Assembly: GCA_024734555.1 (NCBI GenBank)
Contig: JANPWX010000026.1
Coordinates: 6,575,486 to 6,639,485, forward strand
Source: Trochalopteron elliotii
Lineage: Eukaryota > Chordata > Aves > Passeriformes > Leiothrichidae
Direction: 5' to 3'
DNA: 64,000 nucleotides
Shown here one piece after another: positions 1-14,119 of this stretch; positions within the stretch are counted from its first letter, which is position 1; each line of letters starts with the position of its first letter. Below the pieces are notes generated by a model, which was not told where the DNA came from, searched no databases, and saw nothing but the letters and a program-made list of their open reading frames with translations. Position numbers and translations under genes: made by a program.

Positions 1-3000
1 CCACAGCATATAGTTAATAGTATCCTTCAACTGTAACGTCAGTGTGCAGGACCCAGCTCAGCAGGCCCCATGTTGGTTTTTTGTTTTCTGTTTTATCTCA
101 CAACTAGATATGCCTAGCTCTGCTGAGACAGAGGCTAGGATAGTTACTGAAAGACAGTTCAGGTTGTATCAACTCAATGTGTTCATTATGTGTACACATC
201 ACATCTCCAACCAGCTCTTCACTTCCCTAGCCTTTTTTGCTATGGTGCCACAGAGGGCAGGACTGTTGTGCTCTACCAGAATAACCACCTTGGTCGGAAT
301 TCCTGTGCTTGGGACATTGAGCTCCATAGTTATATAATTTAGCGGCAGGTGGATCCCCCAGCTTAGGAATTAGACATGGTCTTCTTTACACTCTAGTAAC
401 CAAGCAAATTCTGCTCCACCCAGCAACACTCAGTGACCATAGAAACACTGATCCTCTGCAGTGCTGATGAAAGCCTCCCACCATGGATGCATCCTTTCTT
501 TCTTCCGGTGGCAAAGAGACACTGATTAATAGATAGGTGTTCTCCTCAGAAGACCCTGAATACCACAGCTGTTTCTGGTGATGACTTTTAGAGTCTGGTG
601 TTTTGTACAGTCTCACATTTCTTGTTTCCTTATATCACAGGCTTTGACTTTTTTTACTCCAGTAAGCTGCAAATTAACTCTTAGCGAGGCCGACGGGAAT
701 TCAGGTAACACCAATGCAATCATCCTCTAGCATGAATGAGATAACTCAAATTCCACAGGAGCAAACCCTAACAAGAGATCAGACCCAGACTCCACTGGGA
801 GATCTCAAAGGCCAAGTCCTCTCTGCTCTTAAAACCACCATGGTCTATATCTGGCAGCTTTCAGTCGGTAGTGAATTAATGAGAAGTTTCAAACCCAAGA
901 TCCTTTAGCTCAGTACAGACCTGCTTATCTTGGCAATACTATCAGCGAACATTAAACCTCCTCCAGCAATCCGTGTTCTCATTTAAAATATGCGTCATTC
1001 CCAAGGGGCCCAAGATAATCCATGGAGACAGCAGCACCTTTCCAGTTCATATCACAGCTAACTTGGGTCGGGAAAAGCAAACTATTAAATCTCCTAGTTT
1101 ACAACCTTGGCTCTGAGACAAAGACTCTGATCACTAAAAATTTATTCTGTACTGAAAAAAAAAATTCCAAATGAATTATTCTGAAAGTATATATGTTGTC
1201 ATGTAATTAAGTATTTTAAATGTACTAAAGTTGTGTTTAGAAAGAGATATACTAAAACAAACCTCGATACAAGATATTTTAATAAGTGAAATACAGCTAC
1301 AAAAAAAGCTACATTAATGGCTATTGGCATATTATGAAGTGTTATACTGAAATTTTACAGAGCTAAAATGGTCTTCCTTGTGAAACCAGTGAGAAAGCAC
1401 ATAGGATTTCAGGTTGAATTTCTGATCAGCCCCAAATGAATTCTTTACCTTTGAATTTGGAACATTTGCCCAAAAGCAAAAGACAAGCACAATACACAGG
1501 TGACAAGCCAGTTTTCCTCTCTCATCCTGTACCAAACTCCCTAAAAGGTTACTATATTCATTCACAATGCAAGTGATCCAACTTCAGCTCCCCCCTCTGC
1601 CTGACAGGATTTGATTCACTTTATTGAGATTATCCTTCTCTTCTGGTTGAGTTACTGTGTGTTATCAAAAGAGTCAGCAAGAGCAATACCAGCAAAACGA
1701 ACAGAAAGTATCTGTTCAGACAAGAAAAGAAAGTGTAACTTTATCATGCGGCCCTAATCACTGAATTGCTGGATAAGCAGGGAACGACTACTCTTTGCAG
1801 ATCTGGCCTTGATATTTTTTGACTTCTTAAGCTAAGACTTCATAGCATCCCAAAATAGATTTACTTTTAGATTAATCCACACCATGTTTTCTTGTACCAG
1901 CTCTTTACTGAAAGTGTTTTGCCATGTCCCACACAGAAAAAAACATGCAACATCTTCTATGTGATCTGCTGCTGTCTTCCTATAATGCATTTTTTATTAC
2001 ATTTTTATTATTTTACCCCTGCCAACTGATAATCCAGTATTCTCAGAAGAGCCAGTGGCAGAGTTTGGGTGGCACATCTGATGAGGAGGGTCTCTCCACA
2101 TCTATAGGCATGACCAGTTTTCACAGTTGATGGATTCAGGTACATGCCTATAATACCCTTCCTAGAAATAGGACCTTTCACAAGACAACTGAACAGACTA
2201 ATCTGCTGGGCTGGTGAGTGTGATTTGAAAATCCAGACTAGGTCCCTGGAGCTATCTACCTTGGCAGGGTGGCTGGGAATGGCAGAAAATGAGATACATC
2301 TGTTTTAGTCCAGGAGGCCTATAGGAAAAGCGCAGGGCCACAAAGCAAGGCTTGCTGATTTCACTGCCATCTTTACCAAAAACGACTACACCAACCCAGC
2401 ATTCTTCTTGTGCTGTTGTGGCATACTCAGGACATGCACTTCTAAAAGAATGGGACAACAACCTCAGATACTTTGAAAATTGAAGCAGAAGAAGTTAGTC
2501 CCTGCCTAAGAACTGCCAGACCCTTGTTTGGATGAGGTCAGTTACGTACCAGCCTCAATTACTCAACATTTGATATCTCCTAAAGCATACTGATACAATG
2601 AAAGACTTCCAAATGAAGAGATCTGCTGAGGGAAATGAAGTGTGCTTTTTTCTATGCGTCATACTGAATCAGCTTGATCTCCCCACACCCTTGAACAGCC
2701 CACAAAAACAGTAGGTGCTGCATGCCACCCCTCTGCAGTCAGATAAAGCATCAGTAATGTATTTGCCACTTACTAATTGAGCTCCTCCCCTTAACCATCC
2801 AATTTTACTAAGGTCTTGCTGCTTCCTCAGAGCACACTTCAGCTGGGTAAAGACAACTGCTCCGAACATGGAGCGGCTCTTGTCATTTGCTTCAAGATTC
2901 AAGGGCAGCATTCAGGCTTCAGGATGTCTTAACTCAGATTTTCCCAGCAACGATACCCATGATGCCAAAATGCTGCTCATAAAGACTTCCCTGGTTATCC

Positions 3001-6000
3001 AATCACCTCTGCAATCAGCACAAAAGGTTTGCTGCTCCTTACTCTCTCATCCATTTTGCGCATGATTGTTTGGAAGTTTTGAGCTCTTTAATGGTTGGGA
3101 CAGAGGTAGCCTCCCGTATCACTACAACAGTCTGTGGGATGTAATTCTAATGCCAAGGACTGAGATATCCTTACCACTTATTTGTCTTTCTACAGTTGAC
3201 TGCCACAGCCAACATCTTGAGAAAGACTCTCATGTTCTGAAACAAGTTTTAGTAGAAGTAGGAGGACTACTCACTGTTGCCCTGAGTTTCCTTGCTTTTC
3301 AGTGTTTACAATTTTGTAGTGGAGATTCTCACGCATCTTCATGTAAACTATGTATATATTTAGAACTTATCTATTTTGTTTACATATTTCTCCTCTGGGA
3401 GGAGAAATATGATTGATGGTGATGTTCACCAAGGAGGTCAAGAAGGTGGCAACCTGTGTAGCCAATCTTTTGCCTCCTAATCAAAGTGTATATAAGATAG
3501 AGTCAGAAAATTAAAATAGGAGCTTTCCTGCCTGACCTTCTGCTGTCTGCCTCGTCCTTTGTGTGTCCAAAAGTATGATAACTCACTACATAAAGACTTA
3601 CAATCTTCATGAACACTGAGAGGCCATGTCAGTGTAAAGAAAATGTTAAGTACATGGCCACTGACTGCAATCAGTTCACAATAAACTTCTGTAACTTTTA
3701 CATCATCTATACCTCTCAGATTTCCCCTTCCAGCTATCTTGGTCATAGTCAAGTATCTTGTTCTGTTAGTTTGGCAGTCACAGATTATAGCAGTAGATCT
3801 CTGCTTTCCAGCCCTCAAAAATAGCTCTGCCTGCCTCCTTTTGTCCTTTGATTTCTTGAAATCTACTCCAAAAGCAAGACACCACAGAAGCAGCTATATT
3901 CTCTGTGGATTTTCAGTTTGATTTTCATTCCAATGCAGGGCAGGCGAAATGGTCAGGTGCCAGATTTGGTGTGCTTCCAAGCTGATTCTGCTCAGATTAA
4001 CACTTCACTGGTTGCATATGCAGTCCATCAAAACAATCAAAAGCACCAGAAGCTACATTTACCAACTGTACTCCGCTCGTCCTCTGGTTCAGCAATTGTG
4101 CCTGCAACACATTCTAACCGCGCTAGCACAAATGGTAGGTCAGTCAGGGCAGCGTGAGATGAGATGACTCTCCACTTGCTCTCAAATCTCCTTGATTTGC
4201 CATACTGTGCTGTAGATGAGCTGGAGAATTCTCAGAAAACAAATGCATTTTGAGTGAGGAGAAAGGCTGAAATATCAGATGGATTACTGATGTATGAAAG
4301 GCAGATAAAATCAGAAGCAAGCTCAGAACTAGCGCCATTCTCCCCACACCCTCGGTCGAAGTTCAAACTGCCCTATAAATCTACACACAATGTAGCCATG
4401 CTGCCCAAAATTCCAAGAAGCAAGCCAAAAGCTTGTGGCACTCACCTCTTGAGTACCACTGAGAGGTCAGCAAGAAGCTCTTCTCTTTGGGAGATCCACC
4501 GTCCCGAACACCACAACACACTGTGCAGCATCACAGCATAGACTTGAGGCTTTATCTCCTGAATTAAGAAAGAAAGGAGTCATAGGCAAGTCAGAACAAA
4601 CAAGTCCAGCAAGTCTCAGTGACAGAGGCTTACCCAGTAGCATGATTCCTCCCCTAAAACAATAACAATACACTTCTTTCATCACACCTTTCATCCAGGA
4701 ATCCTGAAGCCTTTTCAGAGCATTAGCTACACCCTGCAACACCCCAAATCAGAAGAACCATGAAAATTTTGCAAGGACGCAGAGTTTATTTCCTTCTTTG
4801 GTATAATTAAGAGCAAATCAGAAATTGTGGGAAGGACCAATGCAGAACATTTGCATATTCAAAAGACAATGTTCAGTCCTAGGCCAGGTATGGAGCTGAC
4901 AAACTGATGCAGAATCAATGGTATGTGCCTTTTGAGTCCCCTGAACTTCCTTGAAATTTGTCATTTGGCCAGAAAAGAATTTGACCTCATAACAACAGCT
5001 AAATTAGATTTTTTCATTCTTTAACTCCTTAGATGATAATTTTAATTGTGGTCACCTAGCTACGCACACATTTCTGTCCTGGAAAAATTCTTCTATGTCA
5101 TAAACATTTGTCATATAAATATTTTCAGGTTGCCTAAATAAGAAGTTCTACTTGTGCTAGTGACAGCAAGTTGTCTGGCAAACAATCAACACAAGCTCAA
5201 AGTCTAGCTCAAAGTAGTATTTCTGAGCCTTCAATTTTAAGTTTTCTCAGTACCACTAAACTTACTAGAAGATGTATGCGACCACATAGCCTGACACACA
5301 GATTTTTCAGAAGGACAATGAGGAAGACAGACCTCACAACAAGAAACGAGTGGCACACGTTTTCTGTGCTTTACTGCAATGAACTTTCTAACCTCTAGGG
5401 ACTCCTTTCCTCTACCTTAATGACCTCCATTTGACCCCTCTACAGCTCAGGGATCACCAGCTTAGCAACACGCTGATGCAAATGCACCTTACATGGCTGG
5501 AGCTCTTCCTTCCACCTTACATCAAGTTCACAGGAAGACTACCTTTTGGAGAATGCCAGCTTCTTTTAAATGAAGCATAAGCTAAAGATAAGCCTCAGCA
5601 TCTCTTAATTTGGATTCAATGTCTCAGCATAATTTGTTACAAAAGATGACGAATACAGTTGTTAATGACACATTTAATGTAATTGCTTCTCAATTCTTTA
5701 ACTGGAAGCTGCATTGCCATCCCATATAGGAACACCTGAGTCAGTCCAGATGTGCAAGAGAAGTGCAGTCAGAAGCTTAGCTAGAGGGTGACAATTTCCA
5801 GGGTAAAGTATCAAGTGTCACATGATTACCTGACCTGCATGTAGGTGATGCAAAGACATTCATTCCAGGCACCCCATGATCCTCAGACACAGAGCTCTGC
5901 CTTGTGACTTGATTGTGCCATAGGTGGAAGGATGTACAACACAGAGCCCTCATGGCAATCCTTGCACAGTCTCACCTGCAGGCAAAAAACCTATTGCTGC

Positions 6001-8664
6001 TTAAAGAAAGATGTTAAACTGAGGATGCTTTTTTAGGGCATTGAAAAGCTTCTCCAGGCACAATTTCATGGCAACTGCTAAATAATGTGATAATCCTGGT
6101 CAATGGTCCCCTCTCTGTACAAGGTGTCTGAGTTTCTTCTTTTCCTGACAATAACTCCCTGCAGCAAAAAGCTCATATGAGAAAAAGGGACTGGCAATAG
6201 CCACAGGTGGTTCCATTGCCAAGTAGCAAACAAGTTTGGCTCCTGATTCTAGAGAAAATCTTCTTATGTACCCTTTGGTGCTACACTGCAACCCTTTTTA
6301 AAAAGCTTGGAAAAGTTAGGAAACACTGGGACAGAGGCAGAGGTTTTAGCCCATCTCAGTAACACATAAAAGAAAGATTCTGGAGGTTAAACATAAAATG
6401 CTAAAGATTAAGACCCCTACCAGAATCCAGCTGGTGAGGAGGCAAAGTTTCAATGATTGGCTATAGCAATGAAGTAAGGAAGTGAGGCTCAGGTTCACCA
6501 GGGACTGGGGAGCTTCTAGAGTGGATTAAACCCAGAAAAGGATGAACAAATTTCTGCTTAAAGTGAGAGGGAAACAGGATCTGCACTTCACATCAGGAAG
6601 ACTATGAAGAAGCTTCAAACTGACAAGTAGAAAGCGGACTGGTGCACACAGGAAACAATGTATCCTGTTGTAAATCCTGTGGTAGACACTGTAGCCTCAA
6701 GTAAAGAATGAGATAGAAATGACACAAAAGTAACATAGTAAAAAAAAGCTTTTAAAAGTTCCTGATATGAACAGGATAGAGTGACAGAAAGACAAAACAA
6801 TGGTTTCCATGTTCCACAGAGTTCTGTAAGTCATTGATAGCAGACCCAGAATGCTTACCCTAAAAAAGGACTTGGACACTGCATGTATAAAGGAAACATG
6901 GTGGCAGGAATGAAATGGAATGTGGAAATCCCAGGAACTATCATTACAATTATTTTAATTACTCTGAAGTAAAATGTGAAACATTTTACATTGATCACAC
7001 AGATAATACTGGATTTCTGGATGCCATAAATAACCTTTTAAGGAAGAGGTAGCTAGGAAATCCACAAAATTGGAAGCAACTGTTGATTCAGTCCTGACCA
7101 GTATAAACAATTGGTTTATCATCTTTCTGTCTGAACTTTATCAGCATCAGATTCAGCATTTCTACAGACACCAAAAAGCAGATCAACTACTGACATGCTG
7201 AATTTCAAAAATAGAAATCATATGAAATTATAAAAAAAAAAACCTGAAAAAGGAACCTTAAAGCGCGTGTTCTCTGGAGACAGAGAGGCTATTTCAAGGC
7301 ATCATGTTAGTCTCAGAGCAAATGCATCCTGCCTGGAAAAGGAAAACAAAAAAAAAAAAAAAAAGCCTTGAGGAAGACTAAAGATAAGCATAACTGTATC
7401 TAAAAAGCAACAAACCTATTTGCAACATGTAAAGAAAATAAATCAATTATAATGCTTTTTCTGAAGCCAGCCCAGTATCTCATAGGAATCTCTGCTATGT
7501 TAATAAATCATCTGGAAAAAAGAAATACTGAGATGATAATCATACAATAACTGTCTAGTTATCACAGTACAAAGAAACACTACAGCATGCTGCAGAAACA
7601 CCTTATAATATTGAGATACTATGTAACAAAACAACAGAGGTACTTTGGAATTAAAGAGTATAAAGCCCCACACTTAAAAGGCCAGTCCTAACCCTACTCC
7701 CTAGGTCAAGAGTTATTATTCCCTTCAGAAAAAGACTGGGGCAGAGTCTCCTATGAGAATATCAACTCAGGAGCAGAAAAACAAAACAAAACAAAACAAA
7801 AAAGAAGGAATGCTAGAAACTTCTTGTAGAGAGAACAGAAAAGTAAAAGGAAACAAAGTTATTTCCCAATATTAATCCACGTTACGCCTGCATCCTGAAT
7901 GTTGCATTAAATTCTGGTCCAAGTGCCCATCTCAGAGCTTATACAGAGGAATAGCAAAAGGTCCTGAAAGAAGCGGTGCAGTTCATCAAAGGAACAAAGC
8001 AGTTTCTATGCATGGGATGCCCAAATAAACAGGATTGTGCAACCTGACAAAGGTATAGAAAGGGATAGGGGTCTAGAGAGTATTGTGTGGAGTAGTGAAA
8101 GTTATCAGGAAACCACTGTTCACTGGTTCACCTCATACAATAACTAGGAAACTTCAAACAAGAATGGCCAATTTAAAATAAGCACGAGAAAATACTGACA
8201 TACAATAAAGAGCTCAGGTGTGTGATTCTTTGCTGAAAAGTACGTAAAATGTCAAATATTTTGTACATTCAAATGAGATAACCAGTTTTTTGGAAGAAAA
8301 TGCCACATAGAGCACTTAAACATGATGATTCAGCTCTGTGATCCAAGAATTTCCTGACTCTGATCACTGGAAGTTTAAAAAACACTCTCAGGAAGGACCA
8401 TAAACTGACTGCTCTATTTCATATTCTCTAGGTGCCCTCCACTGATTACTCCAAAAGGATCTGGTTCATTTAGCTGCCAGGCATTCCTTCATAACAATAA
8501 CAAAGTACTATTAATCCTTTGACAACTGATACCTTGGAATCAATGTTTTCCCCATCTGCATTCTGAGCATAATGTGGTCTGACCCACCTACCTGGACCAG
8601 AAGCCACAGGAAGGACATATTGGTGTCTTTTCTTTTAGACAATTGAGGAACCTTGGCACACTTC
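1..8664. other. Gene-free stretch
   Basis: No exon, RNA gene or clear mobile element can be supported. Open frames are all under about 120 codons, overlap on both strands, and lack recognisable motifs. The AAAAC repeat and an A17 run near 7.35 kb are the only simple repeats of note. Confidence 0.6.
7776..7803. repeat. AAAAC microsatellite and nearby A-tract
   Basis: Five-base AAAAC units repeat about five times. A 17-A run lies upstream at 7348-7364. Both are simple repeats, possibly old retroposon tails. Confidence 0.8.
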
Positions 8665-8722
8665 TCATCAGAACAGTTCAATTGGAAGGGTCCTACAAGG
8701 ATCATTTAGCCTGACTGCCAAG
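8665..8722 (-). mobile_element. CR1 3' end remnant
   Basis: The plus strand reads CAGTTCAATTGGAAGGGTCC and then TACAAGGATCATTTAGCCTG, which matches the reverse complement of a CR1 3' untranslated end. It is very short, so the family call is tentative. Confidence 0.55.
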
Positions 8723-8762
8723 AAGCTATAGGCATTATGTTCAAGCTATAGGCATTATGTTC
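8723..8762. repeat. Perfect 20-bp tandem duplication
   Basis: The 20-base unit AAGCTATAGGCATTATGTTC occurs twice with no spacer, directly after the CR1 remnant. The lack of any difference suggests a recent duplication (or an assembly effect). Confidence 0.85.
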
Positions 8763-11700
8763 TCAGCACCTGACAATGCATCAGGCTCCAGGTACAGACA
8801 GGCTTGTGCTGTGCAGCAACAGGCATTCCTGGCTACAGATTGCCCTCTCTGTATGGTCTGCACCTGATGACACATCAGACTCCAGAAAGGGGCAGTGGCC
8901 TCCAGTTTAGCTGGACAGAGATTCTGATCTGAGAGAGCTTAAAGCAAAGCACCTTATGTCTTTCACATGACTAAAATCTGCCACTCTTTTTGAAATTAAT
9001 TTCAGACATACACTGTAATTTTCTTAGATACTCCTAAAGTTTGGCAGGTGAAGCATGGTGTACAACAGGCATTTACCTGAAGTCAAGGCAGAAAGTTACT
9101 TTTTCTTTCACATGGGGACGCTGAGATGACATTAATACATCAGTGATTGATGAGCCAAGCATGTTTTTCATCTTTTCCCCTCCAAAGCTGTCCATTTATC
9201 AAGACACCTGCTAAGGAAATAAAATCCTTCTTATTCATAAGAATTCTAAAGTAATGTTAGAATAGAAAATCCCTGAAAGAATATTTGCATTTACAGAGGC
9301 TCCTGTCTGATAAATTCCTTTTCCTCCAAGAAAAAGTCAACACAATTACAACTCTTGAGGCACACACCTCACCACACCTTTGTAGCAACAAGTTTAGAGA
9401 GTTCAGTCCTCAGTGCAGGACACTGGAACTGTGTCACAGTTGTGGTCTACAGCTACATTTGGGAAAGAAAGAAAGGCTTCCTACAGGATGGGAAAATTGG
9501 AATGGAAAAGATAAGACCTGTATAATTAATGACAAAAAAAATTTGCAACACAGCTCTCTTGTTACCCATTACAAATGCAAGTCCAAATTCCATAGCTTAT
9601 GTTTTTCCTCATGGTTGTACAGTAGCATATTAGCAATATTTTAAATATTAAACAAAACTATATTTTAATGTAATAATTTTAAAGTATTCAGGAAAGGCAT
9701 ATTCAAACTCCTGTATGAGGAAAAAAAGAAGAGTATACACCCAACACACTTTGCAACTTGATCTGTCCCTTAGTTTGAGTGTACTTTCACAAAAGGGAAT
9801 ACCCTTTATCAGACCCACACAAACAATAACTACTAAAACTTTCCTTTCTCATTTTGTTGAGGGAATATCTTTCATTATGAAACTTCAGGAAACAAGAGAA
9901 GTTTTCAACACATAAGAACCTTCACCTACATTTTGCTTTTCCACTTGGTAACACCACCGCAGGCTGTTATCGGGTCATGATTGATTACCACTGCCAGAGG
10001 ACTTGCTGCCGAGTTTATTTTATTAATAGTCTGTTTAATTCAATTCAAAATATGCTTGGAACTTGAAGCCTTCAATCCAGCTTCGGAATCTGCTCTAGTG
10101 TGAATCTTGGTCTACCTGATATGTCCAAACCAGGTCATCTTGCTGATGTCAAGTCCCTCTGAACATGAGAATCTAAATAGCCTTCAAGCACAGTAACTGC
10201 AGGAACTGAAGCTGAAAGAAATTTAACACAAAGCTAGACTTTAAAAAAAAATTTAGTGATGTTTGAGCAGGAATACCCTATGGTAGCAAGGCATATATGT
10301 CACTTAACCCTGGTCCAGTTGTTACAGAAAAAGAAGGAAATCCATGAAGGGGTAGACATGTGACTGATTCCAGAGCAGGTTCACAGCTTTGTTTTAAGCC
10401 CCAAAGTTTCCTACAGGGCTTGCACAGAGTTTGGAGTTTTCCCATAAAGAGCTCACCATCCTGTCTCACCCACAAATGCTCTGATACATTTAGTGTCACC
10501 TAAATAATCCCACATCCTATGACTTCATTCTCTATCCTTGCATAAAGGATACAGTACGCAAGCCATAAGCAAACAAAGGTAAGTGCTGTTTCAGCCTTTG
10601 AAAAGGCATTTGATAACTTCCTCCTTTTAGAACACTGCTTTGACTTGTCCCTAACAAAACAGTAACAGGATAGGCTGCTTTGCTAGAAACTGTATCAGCA
10701 CAAGCTACAGAATAGCCAGGATTCTACTCAGCAGCAACCAGCGCAAACAGCTCGTGAACAAGGTGGATAATACTTACAGCAGAGCTTACAGCACAACCAA
10801 ACTTAAATCTTCAGCTGTCCTTTTCTACTGCTGTAGTATGAACTTAATTGAACTCATGTATTGCAAACAGACAGAGAGAGATCCAAAGCCAGTGGATACT
10901 GAAATAATTTTTTATGTTTGTGAGCCTTCACTTTTTTTTCCATTTTGTTTTGTTTCCTTTGTGCACCTAAGAGCAAACCATACAGTTTCACCTAAGGCTC
11001 TGAATCAGGCATCATTTAATCAATCTCTCACTTAGGATAATCCTAAAAAAAACTCTCCTCCTTATTAAATTACTGTGTAGAAATTTTTCTGTTTGGAGCC
11101 TCCTGCTGCCTTGTCAATCTCTTCCCTAATTGAGAAATGAACATTATCCAGAACTGCCCTGACTTGCAGAATGCTGGAGAATTGTCTTAAACACTAATCC
11201 ATTAACAAGATCCTGCTCTACTAATGTGTCACAAGAATTGCTTCAGCAACCTTTGTGACTCCTTCCCACATGTTTGTCAGGACAGCTCTCATTTTCTTCT
11301 GCAAATGCTGTTGAGATGTGGATATGCCCATAGTCCATAGTATTTAACCTCTCCTTGAGCAGTCCTTGAAACACAGAGAGGCAAGAACAATCAGCTGCTG
11401 CTGTAATGAATTACCTGGGTAGGACTTCGTGCAAGTATAGAAACAATAAGCTGGTGCAGGTCTATGGAATAACTGAAATCATCTTCAGTGTGTTACCCAG
11501 TACAGAGCTGTGCTAAGATTCACTAGCTGAAGATTTCTTCCCATTACTTCAGGGATAACTATTCATGTACAGGCAGTAACACATACTTGGAGACTAAGTT
11601 GCAAGTCTAGTTAAAGATAAAATAGAAAGAGGAGAAGAAAAGGGTGATTAACAAAAATATCTCTCCTTAGAATTTGTTTTTGGATTTATATACATCTCTA

Positions 11701-13662
11701 AGGGATGAAAGATGACTCCAAAGAGCCAAGTAATTTGGTACTTGCGTGTTCTGTTTAACACAATTGTTTTACAAAGCTAGTATTAGGAAGAAGAATTATT
11801 AAGAAGAAGAGATATTTAATTAACGCATTCCTATTGTGAACAATGAAATTAATAACCTCTTCATGAAAGAACAAAAATATTTCCAGGCTGTCATTAATCT
11901 GTATGAAGAAGAAGACATAAGGAAATGGAAGTGGATGTGATCTTGAGCACAGCTCTAGTTCCTAAATCAGGAAAGGGAAAGTAGTGGTGAGATTCTCATC
12001 AGTAAGATGAGAATCAAAAATACTGGAAATTAAACTTTGAATCACTTCCCTGTGTAGGCTGAGGCTGCTACAAATGACAAAGAACTAAACTCAGCTAAAC
12101 AGAGGGGGAGAAAAAATCAGAAATTCATATTATTCTCATCCACCCAGAAAGGAACAAGGAAAATTAAAGGCTGTAGCAACAAATAAAGAAATATCAATAT
12201 TAGAACTCCTGGACAACAAAAATGAACAGCTCTCCAATAATAACTCAGTGGATCCTGCAGTCTTATGGATTCAGAAACTTTTCTACCACACTGAAGGCCA
12301 TGTCACAGTCCCACTACAGAGATACCAGACTCAGGGAATATGGAGCAAAGACACCATACAAGTAACCACCAACACATGAGGGACACAACCCATGACCTGT
12401 AGCATTTCATTGCTACAGTCCATGTTGTGCAGAGGTGCACTAGACCATGCGCATCAAGAACAGTGTTGCCTGTATACAACTGCCTGTGCCTCCAGCTCCA
12501 GTACTCAGAGAAGGTTTATTCTGGCAGACTGATCCAAATTCCCTCTCACTTTCAAAGTGTCCCAGCAGCAAAGACTAGCAGCAATCACTGATGACTTCTC
12601 TAGTAAGTCTGCAGCTTTATCACCTGCAAGAGACAAAAGATACAGAGCATGCTTTGAGTACCCTGTAACACTCAATACCAGAGTGCACACAGTGGTGGGA
12701 GAATCTTTCTACAACCAGCAACCTTCCACTGCAAACACCAAGAGTCTCCGCTTCAAGATTTTTACTAGCTGGAACACAGCAATATTTAGGATTCCTTCTT
12801 TTTCCCATTCTTTTAGATATAAGAGGATGGCCTCCACCCTGGTGTCAGTAGTGCACATACTTACACTAAAGCAGGAAACATATATCTGTAATGCTTAGCT
12901 GTAACAGGGCTGCAATAAAAACACAGCAACATCTTTGTACTGAGCATGTCATGATCTCACATATGATCTCCCTGCAGCCAGGCAGGGTTCTCAGGATGTT
13001 TTATCCTTTCTGCCTGCTGAAACTGGGTGGGCCAAGCCTTGTTTTGGGATGCTAAAAAAAGAGAGTCCTGATGCAGGGAGCTGGGCTCACAAAGCATTTG
13101 GGTGGGGATATGGAATCAAACAGTGCTGGTGACAGGTGTGTTTTTCAGGCTGTGTCTGCACACTATAAATAGACTGTACCTCCCTTACTTGGGGAGAAAT
13201 GAGGCTCTTGGACCTAAGTGGGAGAAGCTTCCATTTCACCCAGTCATCTCTGCTAAGATGACAGGCAGCATCTGTTCAGGGACTCACGGCAGCATGCTCC
13301 AGTACACAGCAAATACAAGGGGAGAAGTTTGGGCAGTGATAAACCAGCTCTTGTTCTGTTCCTGTACAGAGACAAGTCAGCAACATGGAGGAGAGCATCT
13401 CACTGGTACTCCTGAATGGCAGCTCATCCTTAAGCAGTCAACTCCATCCTGACTAAACCTTTTTTCCCCACATTCTCTGGACTTGAGTGAAAGAAGCAGA
13501 CAAAAAGAACCATTTTGAAGGGAACAGAAATAGATACATAATTTTTAAAGAAAACTGACTGCATGGTTTCTAATCATGTAAACTATCTTTCACCACACAG
13601 CTGATAGCTTGAAGCCACAAAACAGGAAGAAACCACTCCATTTATGAACTGTCTTTGCTCAT
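8763..13662. other. Gene-free stretch
   Basis: AT-rich sequence without coding motifs, splice-supported exons or identified repeats. Frames at 9285-9644 and 12557-12898 are the longest and resemble no known family. Confidence 0.6.
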
Positions 13663-14119
13663 TGTCCTGGTTTAGGGCAAATTTGGGAGGAAATCTCTGA
13701 ATGGGGTTCCTCTGAAAAGCAAACCCAAACAGCCCCTCCCCCCAGCAGGTCCGGGGAAAGAACTCCCCCAAAGAAGAGTGGAAAAAACCCTATTTATTTA
13801 ACAAACAAAATGCCCACAAGCATAAAGAATGAATAATAATAATAATAATAACAATAAACAATAAAACCTCTTCTTTGCCTCAGCTAGCTAGACTAACAAA
13901 GGGGAAAAAAAACTCTCTCTGGCTGCCCTCCGTGCATCTGACCAAGAAGAAAAAAACCACACAGTCCCAAGGACAAGAGCAGATTCAGAGGAGTGAGTTT
14001 GTTTCTCAAAACAAACTGCGCACTTCTTCTTTCCCTGCTCACTCTCAGAACCAGTCTTAAAGGTACAGAACACAGAACAGACGATGTGGGGATACAGGCA
14101 TCATAGTCACCCTAGGACA
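13663..14119. mobile_element. Solo LTR with TG/CA ends (songbird-type)
   Basis: The element begins TGTCCTGG and ends CCTAGGACA, imperfect inverted termini with TG...CA. It is flanked by CTCAT (13658-13662) and CTCAC (14120-14124), a 5-bp target duplication with one mismatch, the size usual for ERVL-type integration. It contains an AAT-repeat (13832-13851) and several AATAAA. The start resembles an LTR I associate with passerine genomes. No internal retroviral region is present. Confidence 0.75.

Noticed and set aside
13832..13851. AAT repeat considered as a CRISPR-like or satellite array
   Set aside because: It is a short trinucleotide microsatellite inside an LTR; no spacers, and the genome is that of a vertebrate.
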